64,000 nt of DNA, from the NCBI GenBank assembly GCA_024036415.1, contig JAMWET010003070.1, positions 148,501 to 212,500 of the forward strand. The letters are read 5' to 3'. Both the position numbers and the translations under genes were made by a program. This DNA is from Prochilodus magdalenae (lineage: Eukaryota > Chordata > Actinopteri > Characiformes > Prochilodontidae). Each line of letters starts with the position of its first letter. Position 1 is the stretch's first letter. The notes beneath the pieces were generated by a model, which searched no databases, was not told where the DNA came from, and was given only the letters and a program-made list of their open reading frames with translations. Below, in pieces: positions 49,397 through 60,905 of the stretch.

Positions 49397-49699
49397 TCAT
49401 GTTTACTCTTTCATACACCTACATATAATGTTTACCCCTTTTAACCCTTGCCTGACCAATGAAGCTTAGGATATAGCCATGCAGACTCTTTGCAAAGTGC
49501 ATAAGTGCCGGTTCCAGTGGTTCATTTTATCATATTAAGTGGGGTGAAATGTTCTGATTTTGTATCGAGCTGCTAGTGAGCACTGAGGGGTGATAAAGAA
49601 AGCCTCTCACCTTGAAAGCGATCCACACCTCTCCACAAAGACAGTCGAGTAAACAACTGCAATGTTCTTGATATAAAATAGCATTTAAATACAGGAAGT

Positions 49700-50260
49700 T
49701 TGTTTATATAGAGACTTTTACAACAGATGTTGTCACAAGCAGCTTTACAAGGGAATCCAGGTCTAAGCGCCCAATGAGCAAGCCAAGAGGGACAGTGGCA
49801 AGAAAGAACTCCTTCAGGACCCGAGGAAGAAACCTTGAGAGGAACCAAGACTCAAAAGGGGAAACCCATCCTCCTCTGGTCCAAACCAGATAACAAGACA
49901 AGCATAAAAGCATTATAAAAGACTTTTTCCAAATAGAGAATAATCAATAACCGTTAGAATCCCATGAGAGTAGAAATAAAAAACAGACCTGAAAGTCTGA
50001 ATGAAACCAGTGAAACCATTGACGACTGTAAAGAGTTTACCATAGTGAAAAGCCCCTTGAACATCAGTAACTGCTGCTAGAAGTGATGATCTATTAGTAA
50101 GAATGAGATAAGTCTCCACATTGCATAGGACAGCATAAAGCTTCATGGTGGGTAACCTGGTCAGAAATGCAGGCAAGGCAGATGAGGCAGCAGCATCAGA
50201 CCACACAGGATGGGCAGTTGTTCCACATCGAAAAGGGGCAGCTAAGCAGTTTTTTACCAT
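49700..50260. repeat. Widespread fish interspersed repeat
   Basis: Contains AGATGTTGTCACAAGCAGCT, AATGAGCAAGCCAAGAGGGA, GAGGAAGAAACCTTGAGAGG and AACCAAGACTCAAAAGGGGA, text I recognise from very many fish loci. Class uncertain (probably non-LTR-derived). Confidence 0.7.
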
Positions 50261-51202
50261 CATTTGTCTTCATTTAATCTGTCTTTTTTCCATTAAATCA
50301 AGCTTTATATGCTTTTAGCATCTGACCAGGGAAACCAAATGACTGGTTTAAAATAGCTTTTTTTTTCCTCAGTGGTCGATTGGACTTTGCTCTCTTCACC
50401 ATAGGTAGCGGTGTAGAGAGGAGTGTTATGTTTTAGGAAGCGCGGTTTGAGTGACTGATGTGGCCACTACTTAAAATGCCTAGCCCTGTATGTAATAGCG
50501 GTTTCTCCATTTTTAACGCATACATTAAGAGGGGGCACAGGGGCTTACAGTGGGAGTTAAAGTTTCCATTATGTATTCAGACACTGCTCTGCCCAGCTTT
50601 CGCTGAACACGGTGAAGCTCTTCCAGCCTCATGTGGCCCGCAGCCATGCCACATGCGGCCCTGGAAGCCAAGGTCTGTTTTTAAAGTCCAGGCAGGCACT
50701 AGCACTTCACCAGGCCAAAAGCAGCCGTTCCAGCTCTGCCTCAGGTGTTATTTCAGAAGGTGTGACACTGGCCGAAAAGTGTTGAGTGCCACAGCAATTA
50801 TGACTCGGCGTGCAGGAAACTTAAGAACTTAAAGGCTTTTTAAAGAGTAGTGAAGTCTTGCTGGAGAGAAATGTGGTGCTTTAACAGCGATGCCCTCCGC
50901 TGTAGTCTGCTCCCTCCACCTGCTGACTTTCCTGTTTGAGCGTTTGTAAAGGGTAAGGCCACTAACTGATCATATTTGGGTAAATGTGTCCTGGAACAGA
51001 ATGGATGTTTCTAGTCAGGGCGTTATTACCCCTTGGCATTGAGGTGCTCTGGCCCTGTACATTTTAGTGCTTTCTATGAGCTGAAGTAAATAATACACTG
51101 TTCGTTGTTTCTTATTCCTGCTGGTGAAGCCATGCTTGGTACTTTATCACAGTCAAGCTGTGGGTTGTCCAGTTATCTAGCATTACTGAGATGGACATAC
51201 AG

Positions 51203-51600
51203 TAGGGATGCAACAAAGACATTTTTGGCTGAAATGGAAAAAATGAAATATTTGCCCTAAGATTGAAATTTTAACGCCTTTTCGGTGTTTCATTAATTTT
51301 GCCACCTTTTCACCACTTCATAAATTAAACAAGCTAAATCCTCGCTGTCAGAACTGGCAGTCTGCTGGGAAGACAAAGGTGGCACACATATTTACAACAT
51401 GGATTTGGCCCACCTGTCCCAAAACAAAGAGAGAGGGACGGAGAGAGGGATAGAAAGAGTGTGTGTGTTTTTTTTTTTTTTTGTGTGGCCGCTGTAATGC
51501 TTGGTTCGGATTTGGTCTTTTTCAATTATTTGGCCAAAGACAGTGTTTTTATTTTTTCCGGCTGGATAATTTCGGTTGCTGAACATTTGGTGCATCCCTA
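51203..51600 (+). mobile_element. hAT-like non-autonomous element, copy 3
   Basis: Ends TAGGGATGCAACAAA and, inverted, TTTGGTGCATCCCTA. Flanked by ACATACAG and ATATGCAG, six of eight bases equal, the duplication length expected for hAT elements. The interior carries (T)n/(GT)n and the TTTGGCCCACCTGTCCCAAA block shared with 12182. Confidence 0.75.
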
Positions 51601-52764
51601 ATATGCAGTTATACCAGTTTTAAAGGTTTTAAAACTCAAAGGCTTTGTCACTGAACAGCTCAGTACGCTCAGAGAAGAACAGTAACTACTGTTTCTTTTA
51701 TGTTAGCCAACAGATGCTTACTGGGCTCACATTCCCCTAACTGATGCAGGGCAACAGTCTTACCCAACCCTATTTGTGTTTGATTACTGAAATTGAAATT
51801 GAATTACTGAAAAGTTACAGGCAAAAGAAAGATAATGCCCAACTAGCTGATTTTCAGTTGATCACCCTCCTTCCTCTCAGAACTGACATAGTGAAACTGT
51901 TTAATAATAACTGCAGAAATTAATAAGAGTCCTAGGGTTGGAGGTTCTAATTCGCCTGGTCAAACTGTTTTCATGATTTATGTCAATGACTTCTAAACAT
52001 TTCGTTGACTTGTCATCCACCAGCCTACTTTTCAGAACTTTTCAGTTTCATAAAGTCGTAGGCCATATTTTGTTGCTGTCTGTAGAAAAACTGGTATTTC
52101 CATCTTTATAGAAGAAGGTATCATGAAAGCAGCATTATACCAATAACTATATAATGACAACATGACTTGATAATCAACTAACATCCTTGCAAGACACACC
52201 CTTCACCAAGTTTTGACTCTCTTTGAATTCTTTTTCAACACGCTCCAATGACAAAACATGGGACTGATGGGGTCGCTGTCCTAGATTGACAGCTTGCTAA
52301 TTCTTAGAGCCTAACCCAATTAGTGAATGTTAACATAGTCAAGTTCTTTTTCATAACTTTCTTACATTTATGTTTTATACATAAGTTTGACTTTTGCATA
52401 CAACTGCTTTCTTGAATTTTATGGGTGAAAGCCAGTTAACACATCCTCTACAGAGTGGAAAGACATTAAATATGCCATTTTCATGCTAATATTAGTGTAC
52501 AGTGTAGTAGTGTACTTTTATTTATATGCTGAGTATCATATTGGAATAATATAAACTCTCAAATCTATTCCACACTGGTATGCTTTATCATAATATGTAC
52601 AGAGAAACACGCAGTTGGCACATGTGACATTTTATGTTTTACTAATTAGTAGTTATTCATTAATTAATACATTTATTTATTAATAAGAAATTCAACACAT
52701 ATGCAGGAATTATGCATTATAATGTGCATCATGCAGGATGTGTTACAGCCTTATAGAACACAGA

Positions 52765-53440
52765 GTAAAAGTTTACTAAACTTGATTATTGTTAAACATG
52801 CAACAGTGTTTGGAAATTTGAATGAAAAATATAAGATATAACTATGATAAAACTCTATGCTTAAAAACCGCCGATCAAAGCTATTTGACAAATGTGTGGG
52901 TGTGGCTAATAAGCAGCTTGATTGACGGCTCTCTGTCCAGCGCTCTAGCATTCTCTGCTCTGCCCATATACAGAGCTAAAATCAATACCTAGCTTTTGTG
53001 TGGCGCTAACTGGACACACAGTCATGGATGACTAGATGTGCAGACAGACATGCGGATGTACAAAAGGACCTACAAAGCAATGCATGAATGAAGGAATAAG
53101 GGAGCAGACATATGGATGAATGAGAAGCCCAATGCAGTTAGGTGCTGTAGCTTTCGCTAGATGTGGTGGTTAGCTTTAGCTTTAGCTCTTTCACTTTGAA
53201 ACTGTACTTTGGAGGCGGGGCAAGAGACAAAAGCTTTGTGATTGATTAGGAAATGCTTACGGAAGCGTTACCCAAAATTAGGACCATCTGGTTTACATGT
53301 AGAGGAGATTAATATAGTTGAAAACAGTAGATAATTATCAGACTTTGGGAAGATATTCATAAGTCATACCTTGTATGTTTATATTGTGGCCCAACTTACA
53401 CAGATTTAGGTTCCCTGGAGCTTTAGTTCGATCATTACAT
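52765..53440 (+). repeat. Interspersed repeat family B, copy 2 (unexpanded)
   Basis: Partner of 37300-38340 in the same orientation. At the place of the array it has only a few ATGAATGAAGGAATAAGG-like units. Confidence 0.8.
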
Positions 53441-53521
53441 CATCATTACATGTCACTTTGACCAGGAGCATGTCTCAAAACCATCTGACAGCAAAGTATA
53501 AAGAAGCCCCATGTATGTACG

Positions 53522-53537
53522 GTGTGTGTGTGTGTGT
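53522..53537 (+). repeat. (GT)8 run upstream of the microexon
   Basis: Eight GT units, about 107 nt before the 15-nt exon. Confidence 0.97.
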
Positions 53538-53582
53538 CAGTGAGTCTGGTGTACTGAACAAAATGCTGATCTGAGCACTTAC

Positions 53583-53637
53583 TTTTCCCCTTCTCTTTGT
53601 CTCTGTTTTTTTCTCTCTTTCTTTCCCTCTGCTCCCC
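53583..53637 (+). promoter_or_regulatory. Strong polypyrimidine tract of the microexon
   Basis: Of about 55 bases only a few are purines. The tract ends just before CATGAAAG and the 15-nt exon, with a TGC triplet at 53630-53632. Confidence 0.85.
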
Positions 53638-53644
53638 ATGAAAG

Positions 53645-53659
53645 AGCTAAACCCTGCAG
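53645..53659 (+). CDS. bbs9: bbs9 15-nt microexon (five residues)
   Basis: This exon has 15 bases, AGCTAAACCCTGCAG, bounded by AAAG upstream and the strong donor GTGAGT downstream. In frame with the exon at 43042 it inserts Glu-Leu-Asn-Pro-Ala between the SSPT end and the glycine that starts GVPRV. From memory, human BBS9 has a five-residue segment with the same Asn-Pro spacing at this exact place; I could not check this. The acceptor is preceded by about 55 nt of almost pure pyrimidine (53583-53637) and by a TGC triplet about 13 nt before the exon, features typical of regulated microexons. A (GT)8 run lies about 107 nt upstream and an (AC)12 run about 64 nt downstream. Moving the acceptor 2 nt to the next AG would break the frame. 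Confidence 0.85.
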
Positions 53660-53723
53660 GTGAGTACAGCCACTGACAGGAAGGACTAGCATAGAGTTTA
53701 TGTTAGTTTGAAACTTGATACAT

Positions 53724-53747
53724 ACACACACACACACACACACACAC
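53724..53747 (+). repeat. (AC)12 run downstream of the microexon
   Basis: Twelve AC units starting about 64 nt after the exon; complementary to the (GT)8 run upstream. Confidence 0.97.
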
Positions 53748-54182
53748 TCCTTCTGAACTTCGCTCTCCAGCACTCCGCTCTACAGTACATACACAGATTC
53801 CACGTGTATACAAAAAACTTTACAGACATATACAACACAGGCCATACAGAGACATAAACATACATGCATGCTTTCATTATGCACATGTGTTTACAGCCTG
53901 TGTCATACACTCCCGCTCGCTGTCACACCGGCCGCTGAAACATGCTCCAAACCTGCAACCCTGACACACTTATTGATTTATTGTCCGGTTTAAGTAATGC
54001 ATTCATTTTGACTCATGTTGTTTGTTTTGATAAACATGATGCTTTCTTGTGCCATGTGTTCACCCTCACACATGCATTAAAGCATGGCTCATGAGGAGGG
54101 AAAGCCAGTTTGCAGTTTGGGGGAGGTCATGGTAGTGATGTGTAGGCTAGTATATGCTTTCGGGTTGATCCTGTAGACACAG

Positions 54183-54206
54183 AAGGAAGGAAGGAAGGAA
54201 GGAAGG
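54183..54206 (+). repeat. (GGAA)n microsatellite
   Basis: Six AAGG units in a row. Confidence 0.95.
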
Positions 54207-55024
54207 AGAGAAGATGCTCCTTTAAACTCAAGGGAAATGTAAACATTTTACCCCTTTTAACCCCAAATGCAGTCAGTCAACCAGGATAGGTCTAGTGTCT
54301 GAAGTTAGCATGTTTAAGGTTGCACTGAAGCTAATGTAATGAGACTAATGTAGATATTTAGCTAAAGGAACTGACTGAACATTTCTTGGTCTGTTTTTAC
54401 AGAATGCATTATGTCACACGTTGTCAGGAACCACATAATCTACATCTTCAAACGAGTCATTTTTCAAGTAAACCGGGTTAAAGTTGAGATGACTTTATAT
54501 GATTTTAGACTAAAATCCTTATAGTTTGATTGACACTGCGCTTATGTTTATTTTATTAAAATGAATGATTGAATATTCCGTCATCAAAATGTTGCCCAGT
54601 ATTTCTGTAGGGCCTGTTTCAGTAGTGACAATTTTAGCCAATCAAAACCTCAAAAAGCAAGTATTGTTTAGACAGTTCCAGAGAGTTTGTATTATTTTTA
54701 ATAAATAAAAAAAAAATCTAAAATAATACTGAAAAAATGGCTAGAAAACAAGCCCTAAATCAAGAACAGAAAGACGACAAGCTGGCTGCAAAACTGTTTA
54801 GAGCATGTGGTTTCAGCCGAAGGGGGTCTTACTAAATACTGACATATGCGCATACCATATTTTATGTTTTTCTGTTTTATTCCCATGTGATCCAAAATAA
54901 TAACTATATTTAAAATTAGCATAAATATGCCATATTTATGTTTGGTCCATAAAGAGGTAGTCTTTCTTTTATTAAAAAAAAAAATCGTATCCAACTTTTA
55001 ACATTCAAGTGTACTACAGTCACA

Positions 55025-55460
55025 GCTTTACCAGGCTGTACTGAACAAGCTTTTGGATGTAGGCCACATCAATGTTCAGACACTCTGGCATCAAAGAATT
55101 GTGCAGTTGGGCCACATTTGGGTGGATCCCTTTCATTTACTGGTTGTTCCAGGTAGTCCCACAGATTTCCAAGTGTATTCAAATCCTGGGATTTTGCAGG
55201 CCTGTTCAGATGTGTGAACGATCCACCTGAATGTTCATGATACCAGTCAGTCACATCTGCAGCCCTTTGAACGTGAGAACTGCCATCTTGGAATACAGGG
55301 TTAGGAATGTTATGTTCCTCTGTAAAAAGGAATCATAGGGAAAACCTGGTTGTCCAGCAGCTCAGTATAGGCACAGTGGTTCAAACTTACTGTCAGCTCA
55401 ACCAAAGAACCCAATTCCATGTAATTAAAACACCCCCAGAACATCACAGAGGGGACTCAT
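55025..55460 (-). pseudogene. Tc1-like transposase remnant, catalytic C-terminal half
   Basis: Reverse-strand frame reading TDWYHEHSGGSFTHLNRPAK, then SQDLNTLGNLWDYLEQPVNE. This is the DxNxxxNLWDxLE region of Tc1-type DDE transposases, and the position where the catalytic glutamate is expected (NPIEN in the family) has become TLGN. It continues into the same tail block (AACATTGATGTGGCCTACAT) that ends family A, so it looks like a fragment of the autonomous parent. Frameshifts upstream break the rest. Confidence 0.78.
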
Positions 55461-56998
55461 TTTCAAAGATTAAGCTCACTTGTTATCACCGTGTTTGCTT
55501 CCCTCTCTACCTCTCTTAATTACCTGTCTCACAACTACAGAAGGAAGCATACAAATGTGAAATTAAAAAATTCCTTGTTTCTTTTCCAAATGGTTACCCA
55601 AATATGAGTATTCAGTTTTCCAGTACAGTCTGAATCTCCTTGCTGATGAACTACTTTTATCAGATTATTACCAAATTAGTCTCCCAATAACACACCGAGC
55701 TGCAGTAACGGTGCTGACTTGTAGGGGGCTGAAGCAGCTACAGTTTACAGAGGACTCTGGGGCAGGTAAAAGGCCACCCACAACACCAATCAGGTCTAAT
55801 AATTGCCCCATCTCTTTGTGGCGACAATAATTGTTTGTCTTCCTGAAGCGCTTTTCAAGGGAAAGCAGTATTTTTTGTCCTCCATGTCATCTCCGTGCTG
55901 TCACTTCTGCTTTAGAGATACATCTGGATCTTTTTTCATGCTTGCTTTAACAGCGCCCACTTAAATGTGTTCATTTTACTTCATCGCCATGAATCTAGTT
56001 TATGCGGAGACAGCTTTGAAGTGTGCTTATTCTTCCAGGGATTTATAGGAGAGGGTCAGCTCAGTCTATTGTTACTGACCTCGGATCGGTTCAAGGAGCG
56101 ATAAAGCATAGATCCAGTTCAGTTCCCTCTAAGAAGATAGACCAGAGAGTGAGGTAAAGTATGAGTCAGTTTCTCCAGTTCTCCTCAGCTTGATGCCTCG
56201 CCAGGACTGCTGGCAGATCAGTGAAGGAAAATAGCCCACCATGTGGCTTTAAGCTAGCATCCCACATCTCCAGCTGTTCCGGGGTCAGTCCAGACAGATT
56301 GAGCGGCCCCACACATCCTCAGGGGGTTTCGTTCCTGCGCTGTTATCTTAGCGAAAGTGACATGAGTTGAGCCCGGCGGCCAGCAGCTCCGGTTACCTGA
56401 CCAGACATAACAGGAAGGGATTAGCGTAGCGCTAGCTGGAGTAGCAGCTAGTGTTCTACTCCTGGTGCAGTGCAAGACCAGGCCTGGGTTTACTCCAGCC
56501 AGGGCTTTCTTCTTAAGCTGAGAATCAGCCCAAAGCGGTTGCCACGTTCAGCTGGTAATCTTGGCTGGAGGTCTCTCAGGAACCTCTAATTGGTCAGTGC
56601 TCGGTAGATTATTGAAGGGTGGAGATGTGGGAAGTTTGTTGTCTTTTCTATAACATGCTATTTGATGAGTCTGGGTAGGTCTACAGGAGAGGAGAGGAAG
56701 TTGAGATCTGTCAGAGCAGAGGGTAGGTTTTATTTTTGAGAGTTTTTTGTGAGTTGAAGGTAATGTGGTGGTCTCCTGTATTGCACCCTACTGACCTCGC
56801 CCCTTCTCTAAACCCTGTGGTGCCCTTGTTGTCCAGATTTTTTTTCTGTTCTCTTTACTTTCCCATTGTATCATATACCCGAAACAGAAGATTGAACTTC
56901 CGTGATGCACACATTGGAAGGCTGATGTATATATGCCATCGACCTGTCACTTTCCTAAAACTTACTTGTAAAGACGTGTTCTGTGTCCCGGTTGGCAG

Positions 56999-57139
56999 GA
57001 GTTCCAAGAGTGGCTCAGTGCAAGTTTGTGCTGCCTCTGCGCCTGGTGTGCTGCCCAACCTCGGCCTCCAAGAACGCCAAGTACAAAATCACTGTAGATA
57101 CCAACAAACCTCCAGTCAACCTCAACGAAGTCTTCCCAG
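56999..57139 (+). CDS. bbs9: bbs9 internal exon g (platform domain start)
   Basis: This 141-bp exon, phase 1 in and out, follows the acceptor CCCGGTTGGCAG and ends before GTACTA. It encodes GVPRVAQCKFVLPLRLVCCP, then TSASKNAKYKITVDTNKPPV and NLNEVFP. The GVPRV.QCKF.LPL block and the KITVDTNKPPV block are strong BBS9 signatures at the start of the platform domain that follows the ear, an arrangement resembling adaptor-protein appendages. The donor GTACTA is weak, as at two other bbs9 exons here. A degenerate CACAACC-rich tandem array starts immediately after the donor. Confidence 0.95.
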
Positions 57140-57144
57140 GTACT

Positions 57145-57810
57145 AGCATTACATCCCAGCTATCAGAACTTCAACCATACTCACTTCCCCATCACAACTT
57201 TACTTTCTTAACTGTCACAAGCTCACTAACTCTTTTACAGCCTCCCTTATTTCCTATTACACCATCACAAACACACTAACCTCCCAATCACACCCTCACT
57301 CTATTCCCTGTCACAACCTGACACACTTTCCTATTACAACTATCAAAAGCACTCTTATCTTCCGTATCACAACCTCACTCTCTTTCCAGTCACAGCCTCA
57401 CACACTTCCCTTTTACAACCATCACAAACACACTAACTTCCCAATTACAGCCTCCCTCCATTCCCTTTTACAACCATCACAAACACACTAATTGCCCTAT
57501 CACAACCTTCCTCACATCCCTTTTACAACCATCACAACCACACTCGCTTCCCTAACACAGCCTCACTCTCTCAAATCTCAACCTTACTCACTTTCCAATC
57601 AAAACCCTACTCACTTCCCTATTTCAACCATCACAAACACACTCCCTTCCCAATCAACACCTTAAACACTTCCCTATTACTTCCATCATAAGCTCACTAA
57701 CAATCCGTATCAAAGCCTCACTCCCTTTCCAATCACAACCCCACTTATTTAAATATTACAGCCTATTACAACCATCACAAAGACAATAACTTCCTTATTA
57801 CAACCTCTCC
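57145..57810 (+). repeat. Degenerate CACAACC-rich tandem array
   Basis: Repeats phrases such as TTCCCTTTTACAACCATCAC, AAACACACTAACTTCCC and ATCACAACCTCACTC with an irregular period of roughly 25-35 bp. Older and less regular than the other arrays here. Confidence 0.85.
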
Positions 57811-59199
57811 AGCTAACTAAATAAATACATTGTTATTAGTATATAACACTTACACTATTAGAAATATTAAATTATTTAAAAATGCCACACTTTAAGGTCA
57901 GTTATGTTAACAATTAAATGATATTATCAAGTAGATAGTTTAAAAATAATTAAATAAATAAAAAAGTCTGGCAAGAAAGGAATATGAAATGATGGTAAAA
58001 TTATAACTGTAATAATTGAATAGTAGAATAAATTAAATATATAAAATATATACAATACCAATTAAAATAAATGTTAGGGCTTGAATTTTGCCCGTATGCT
58101 GAACTCCCAGTGTGTCTGGGCTGATGGACTACGTTCACAGTAAGGGAGTTTGTGAATTCCACTTTTCTGCTGACCTGTTCCTTCAAGCTGGAATGGTGTG
58201 TGGAGAATCTAAGGCTAAGGCGTGTGTTTAGTGTTCCAGTGGCAGGCGAGCGGCGTCTGTCGTCAGTGCTGGAGCAGCGGCTCTGTGGGAGGAAACGGCT
58301 TCAGTTTTGACATCCACACGGTCACAGCCAAGTGGCCATGAAATCTAAACAGCCATTTGGGCCACATCCTCCACGGAAACTCCACACTGACACACAGAGG
58401 GCGTAATGCCGCCCGGAGCAGCGTTTAGTCACTTAGTACACAAGCCAAATTGCATTGTTTATTGACTGTTTGTAAAATGGTTTAAACCCAGTCTGAACTG
58501 ATGGCTGGAGAGTTTTATATTGGCAGCCCTGATTCATGGATATGTAAGTCTCTGTACGTGCAGTCCTGTGGAAAAGTCTGAGCTCTGATCTCGGCACTAA
58601 GAATTTTTCAGAAGTAGAAGTTTATAGTATTCATGTTGTTTTTCAGGGGACTGAGGCTTTTGCGCAGTACTGTACATACAAACAAAATGACTACTGCAGA
58701 TGCCATTCAGTTACCATGTAAAAATCGCATAATTAGTATTGTGTTAATGAGTATTAAAGTGATAGTTCAAACAAAAAACAAAATTAAGAACATAGTCACA
58801 TATATTTTATTGTGCAGCTATTATGCTTTATAATTTTTTATTGTAAAGTATCTCTGAGTGTCATGAAAGGCCAGCATAAATTAAATTTTATTATTATTTT
58901 ATGTAATTTTACAATTTAATTCAGAAATACATTGCAGATACAGTCCTATTGTAATTTGCATTTTGAGTTTCTGTCAAATTACAGTATTTAAATGTCTGCC
59001 GTTTATGAAACAGGATTGAAGTGTGTCAGTTAGTACCTGCTTGTATTCCCTGATTATCATGCCACACTCATTATAATAAACTCATTACTCAACAGACACT
59101 TTATAACTCGTTTGTATTTGGTTTTAGCATAAGTGAGTAAGTAATGAGTAATATTCGGGTATTACTCATTGCCTACTCGTAGTTAATAAATTAAAATTA

Positions 59200-59580
59200 A
59201 TTGTTACATAATCCCATGTTTTCTGATCTAGGCAGTACACAAAAACCACTAGGCTGCATTATTTCCCAGTTTGTGAGTTAGCAGACTCTCTAATGTCTGT
59301 CAGTCTGTCAGTCAGTCTTTCAATTCAGAGTAAGGGTGGCCATTTCTAGACATAAATAAAAAATATATCATAGTAAACATATAACAAAGAAAATAAGAGA
59401 CCAATAGTATTATTAAATTATTATTAAATAAATAAATTATTTAACTATTTATTAGACTAAATTATTAAATTATGTTAAATAATAAATAAACAAAACACCA
59501 CTAGGCTGTATTATCTCCCATACTGTGAGTTGGAAGGCACTCCACCATCGTGTAGGAGCACAGAAACTGAGGAAAGGAGG
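59200..59580 (+). repeat. Two related AT-rich copies
   Basis: CACTAGGCTGCATTATTTCC near 59250 and CACTAGGCTGTATTATCTCC near 59500 head similar stretches with TGTGAGTT following. Confidence 0.75.
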
Positions 59581-59911
59581 ATTCGTAATGCAGTATGTCC
59601 CTTTTAAGTAATTTTACATAGACATGCTTATGTAGTTCCTGACGTATGTTGCTCATGAAAGAATGAGAACATCTATTAAAAGCTGGAACAATTTTTTACA
59701 TTTGTAGTCTTTTAAGTATGTCCATTGCAACAGTAAAGAAGCAAACTTATTGACCAAATTTGGTATAAAGTGACGTTTGTGTAACTGAGCTTACTATGGC
59801 TGTAAGAAGCGAACAGCTTTCTCCCTGGTTGTAAACGGTGCCTGAGCCTCTGTTAACACATCTTTCATGCGTCCTTGTTGACAGGAGGCCATTGCTGTAG
59901 CCTTCCCCTTT

Positions 59912-60127
59912 TTATCAGCTGGCTGTGACAGGTTATCAGTTTGTGGTGAAGGGGGTATCGAAGGGGGTATTGTAGGGGGTGCTGGGTCGGCAGACAGCGG
60001 GCCTAGAGGACTCTTCTCCCCTGAGATAAAAGCAGCGGCCGAGCACGGGAGGGGAGGGGGTGCAGGAAGATAAGAAGGGCCGCCATTGTACTCGGTTCAC
60101 CTTGGCTGGCGTCCTATGGGGAGATAA
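59912..60127. promoter_or_regulatory. Cluster of five GATA motifs, possible enhancer
   Basis: TTATC at 59912 and 59933 and AGATAA at 60024, 60068 and 60122 lie in a GC-richer island inside an AT-rich intron. The first one forms TTATCAGCTG, a GATA site overlapping an E-box. Inference only. Confidence 0.35.
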
Positions 60128-60699
60128 GCGTCTCTATCTCTGTCTGACATCCCTCCTGCCACACAGCGGGAAGGCCTGAGAGCCGGGGGCCGCAGACGCC
60201 CGTCTACCTGTCGCTGTCAGACTATGTATGTGTGTGAGAGAGAGAGTGATAGCGAAAGAGAAAGAGAAAGGAATATTATTATTGTTATTATATTACTCCT
60301 TGGCAAGCCGACTTAATCAGTTGTAGGCCTCTCTCAGTCAGCTACATGCATTTGTTTATTTATCTATTTGTTTATTACAAATACACATGTCCTGTTTGAC
60401 ATACTGTGTAGGGATGATTCCAAGAAGGTGAAATATGATAATATGATATACCACTTTTGCTCCCTTCAGTACCGCAGATTGAATTCATTCAGAAATATTG
60501 TGGCAGTTTGTATACTGAGTTATTTGTTAGTTAAAGGTGTCAGAGTTACTCTGTTAAATCCAGTTACTAAACTAGTTAGTCCCTTAAATGGTCTAACTTC
60601 TGTTGGACACCTCTAAAAACATTCAGAACCAACACAGGAAATTGTCTTCTACAATGAAACCATCCATGCAGTAAAACACCCACATACATAAACACGCAC

Positions 60700-60905
60700 T
60701 AGTTAACACACACACACTAGGGGGCAGTGAACACACTCAACCGGAGCGGTGGGCATCCCTATCCACGCCACCTGGGGAGCAGTTGGTGGTTAGGTGCCTT
60801 GTTCAAGGGCACTTCAGTCATGTCTTGTCGGTTTAGGAAATTGACCTGGTAACCATCTGGTCACAAGGCTGGTTCCCTAACCTCCAGTCCACAACTGCCA
60901 GAGCG
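60700..60905. repeat. Fish interspersed repeat
   Basis: Contains CTAGGGGGCAGTGAACACAC, GCGGTGGGCATCCCTATCCA, GGAGCAGTTGGTGGTTAGGT and CAAGGGCACTTCAGTCATG, a text known to me from many fish loci. Confidence 0.68.

Larger units (their letters stand above)
43147..53644 (+). other. bbs9 intron (about 10.5 kb)
   Basis: Non-coding. It holds a polypyrimidine block (43.6-43.9), (CT)n (44.85), a SINE-like copy (45.3-45.7), a Tc1-like remnant (46.0-46.9), a small foldback element (48.1), a perfect palindrome (49.3), a fish repeat (49.7-50.3), a hAT-like element (51.2-51.6) and family B copy 2 (52.8-53.4). I recognise nothing in 43890-44840, 46940-48090, 48420-49320, 50270-51190 and 51610-52760. Confidence 0.75.
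53660..56998 (+). other. bbs9 intron (about 3.3 kb)
   Basis: Holds (AC)12 (53724-53747), (GGAA)n (54183-54206) and a Tc1-like remnant (55.0-55.5 kb). From 55.5 to 56.95 kb no repeat or gene is recognised. Confidence 0.75.
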
